From NCBI GenBank assembly GCA_024760905.1, contig CM045745.1, positions 11,935,282-11,999,281 of the forward strand: a DNA stretch of 64,000 nucleotides, given 5' to 3'. Position 1 is the stretch's first letter. Each line of letters starts with the position of its first letter. Made by a program: the position numbers and the translations under genes. Below, piece after piece: positions 63,761 through 64,000 of the stretch. The notes beneath the pieces were generated by a model. That model was not told the DNA's origin and did not search any database. It saw only the letters and a program-made list of their open reading frames with translations. Origin of the DNA: Plotosus lineatus (Eukaryota; Chordata; Actinopteri; Siluriformes; Plotosidae).

Positions 63761-64000
63761 AATCCTCATCATCACTTTCATATCTGGCTCATCTCAGAGC
63801 ATCCCATAGTTTTGCTGTAGTAGTTTCTAATGGTTCATCGGTTGTTGGACGTTTACCAAGAGAACACAGCAAAATATTTTCCTGTTTTTTAAAGCATGGC
63901 AAAACAATCAAATGTGTTTTTACTGATGAACATTATAGACATTCCCCAGTGGCAGGGGGTCTTGAAATACCGTGTAAACTCACTTTTACAGGCAGAGAAC

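Overview
The window looks like teleost fish genomic DNA. It has vertebrate exon-intron structure with short exons and canonical splice sites, introns packed with tRNA-derived SINEs, Tc1/mariner/pogo elements with TA target duplications, RTE-type LINE pieces and long GT/TA microsatellites, and an NLR (CARD-NACHT-LRR) locus of the kind expanded in fishes. No rRNA, tRNA gene, CRISPR array or bacterial-style operon is present. Most open reading frames over 60 codons are repeats, microsatellites or chance.

From 815 to 54533 the plus strand carries the 3' portion of one large gene, an ADAMTS-like secreted matrix glycoprotein. It fits ADAMTSL1 (punctin-1) better than ADAMTSL3. I resolved 20 exons; their phases fit end to end and sum to 1265 codons including the stop, with the gene's 5' end lying left of the window. 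In order they encode the ADAMTS spacer, eight thrombospondin type-1 repeats (TSR), an Ig domain, a long linker, a second Ig domain, half a TSR, three further TSRs and a C-terminal PLAC domain. The third and fourth Ig domains and the first half of the following TSR, which I expect from the mammalian long isoform, are not visible in the 6.3-kb, transposon-filled intron 43269-49532. One intron (53783-53901) uses a GC-AG boundary, and one 3' splice site (16121) lies inside a 41-bp-arm hairpin.

From about 56652 to 62850 the plus strand carries an NLR-type innate immune receptor: a CARD exon, a large FISNA-like/NACHT exon and three LRR exons, continuing past 62850 and possibly out of the window. 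It reads as a pseudogene: three in-frame TAA codons, at least two frameshifts, and two fold-back hairpins (59320-59406 and 59593-59748) in which an inverted copy of the coding sequence faces the direct copy. An RTE LINE fragment inserted exactly at its first splice donor and duplicated that donor.

Intronic repeats include a tRNA-like SINE family (about 16 copies, several with 11-14 bp target duplications), a second tRNA-like SINE family (4 copies), several TA-targeting DNA transposon families with CAG-beginning termini (some nested one in another), RTE fragments on both strands, and Tc1-like elements including a nearly full-length 1681-bp copy with a broken transposase. Repeat names are assigned from recognisable motifs, not from a database search.
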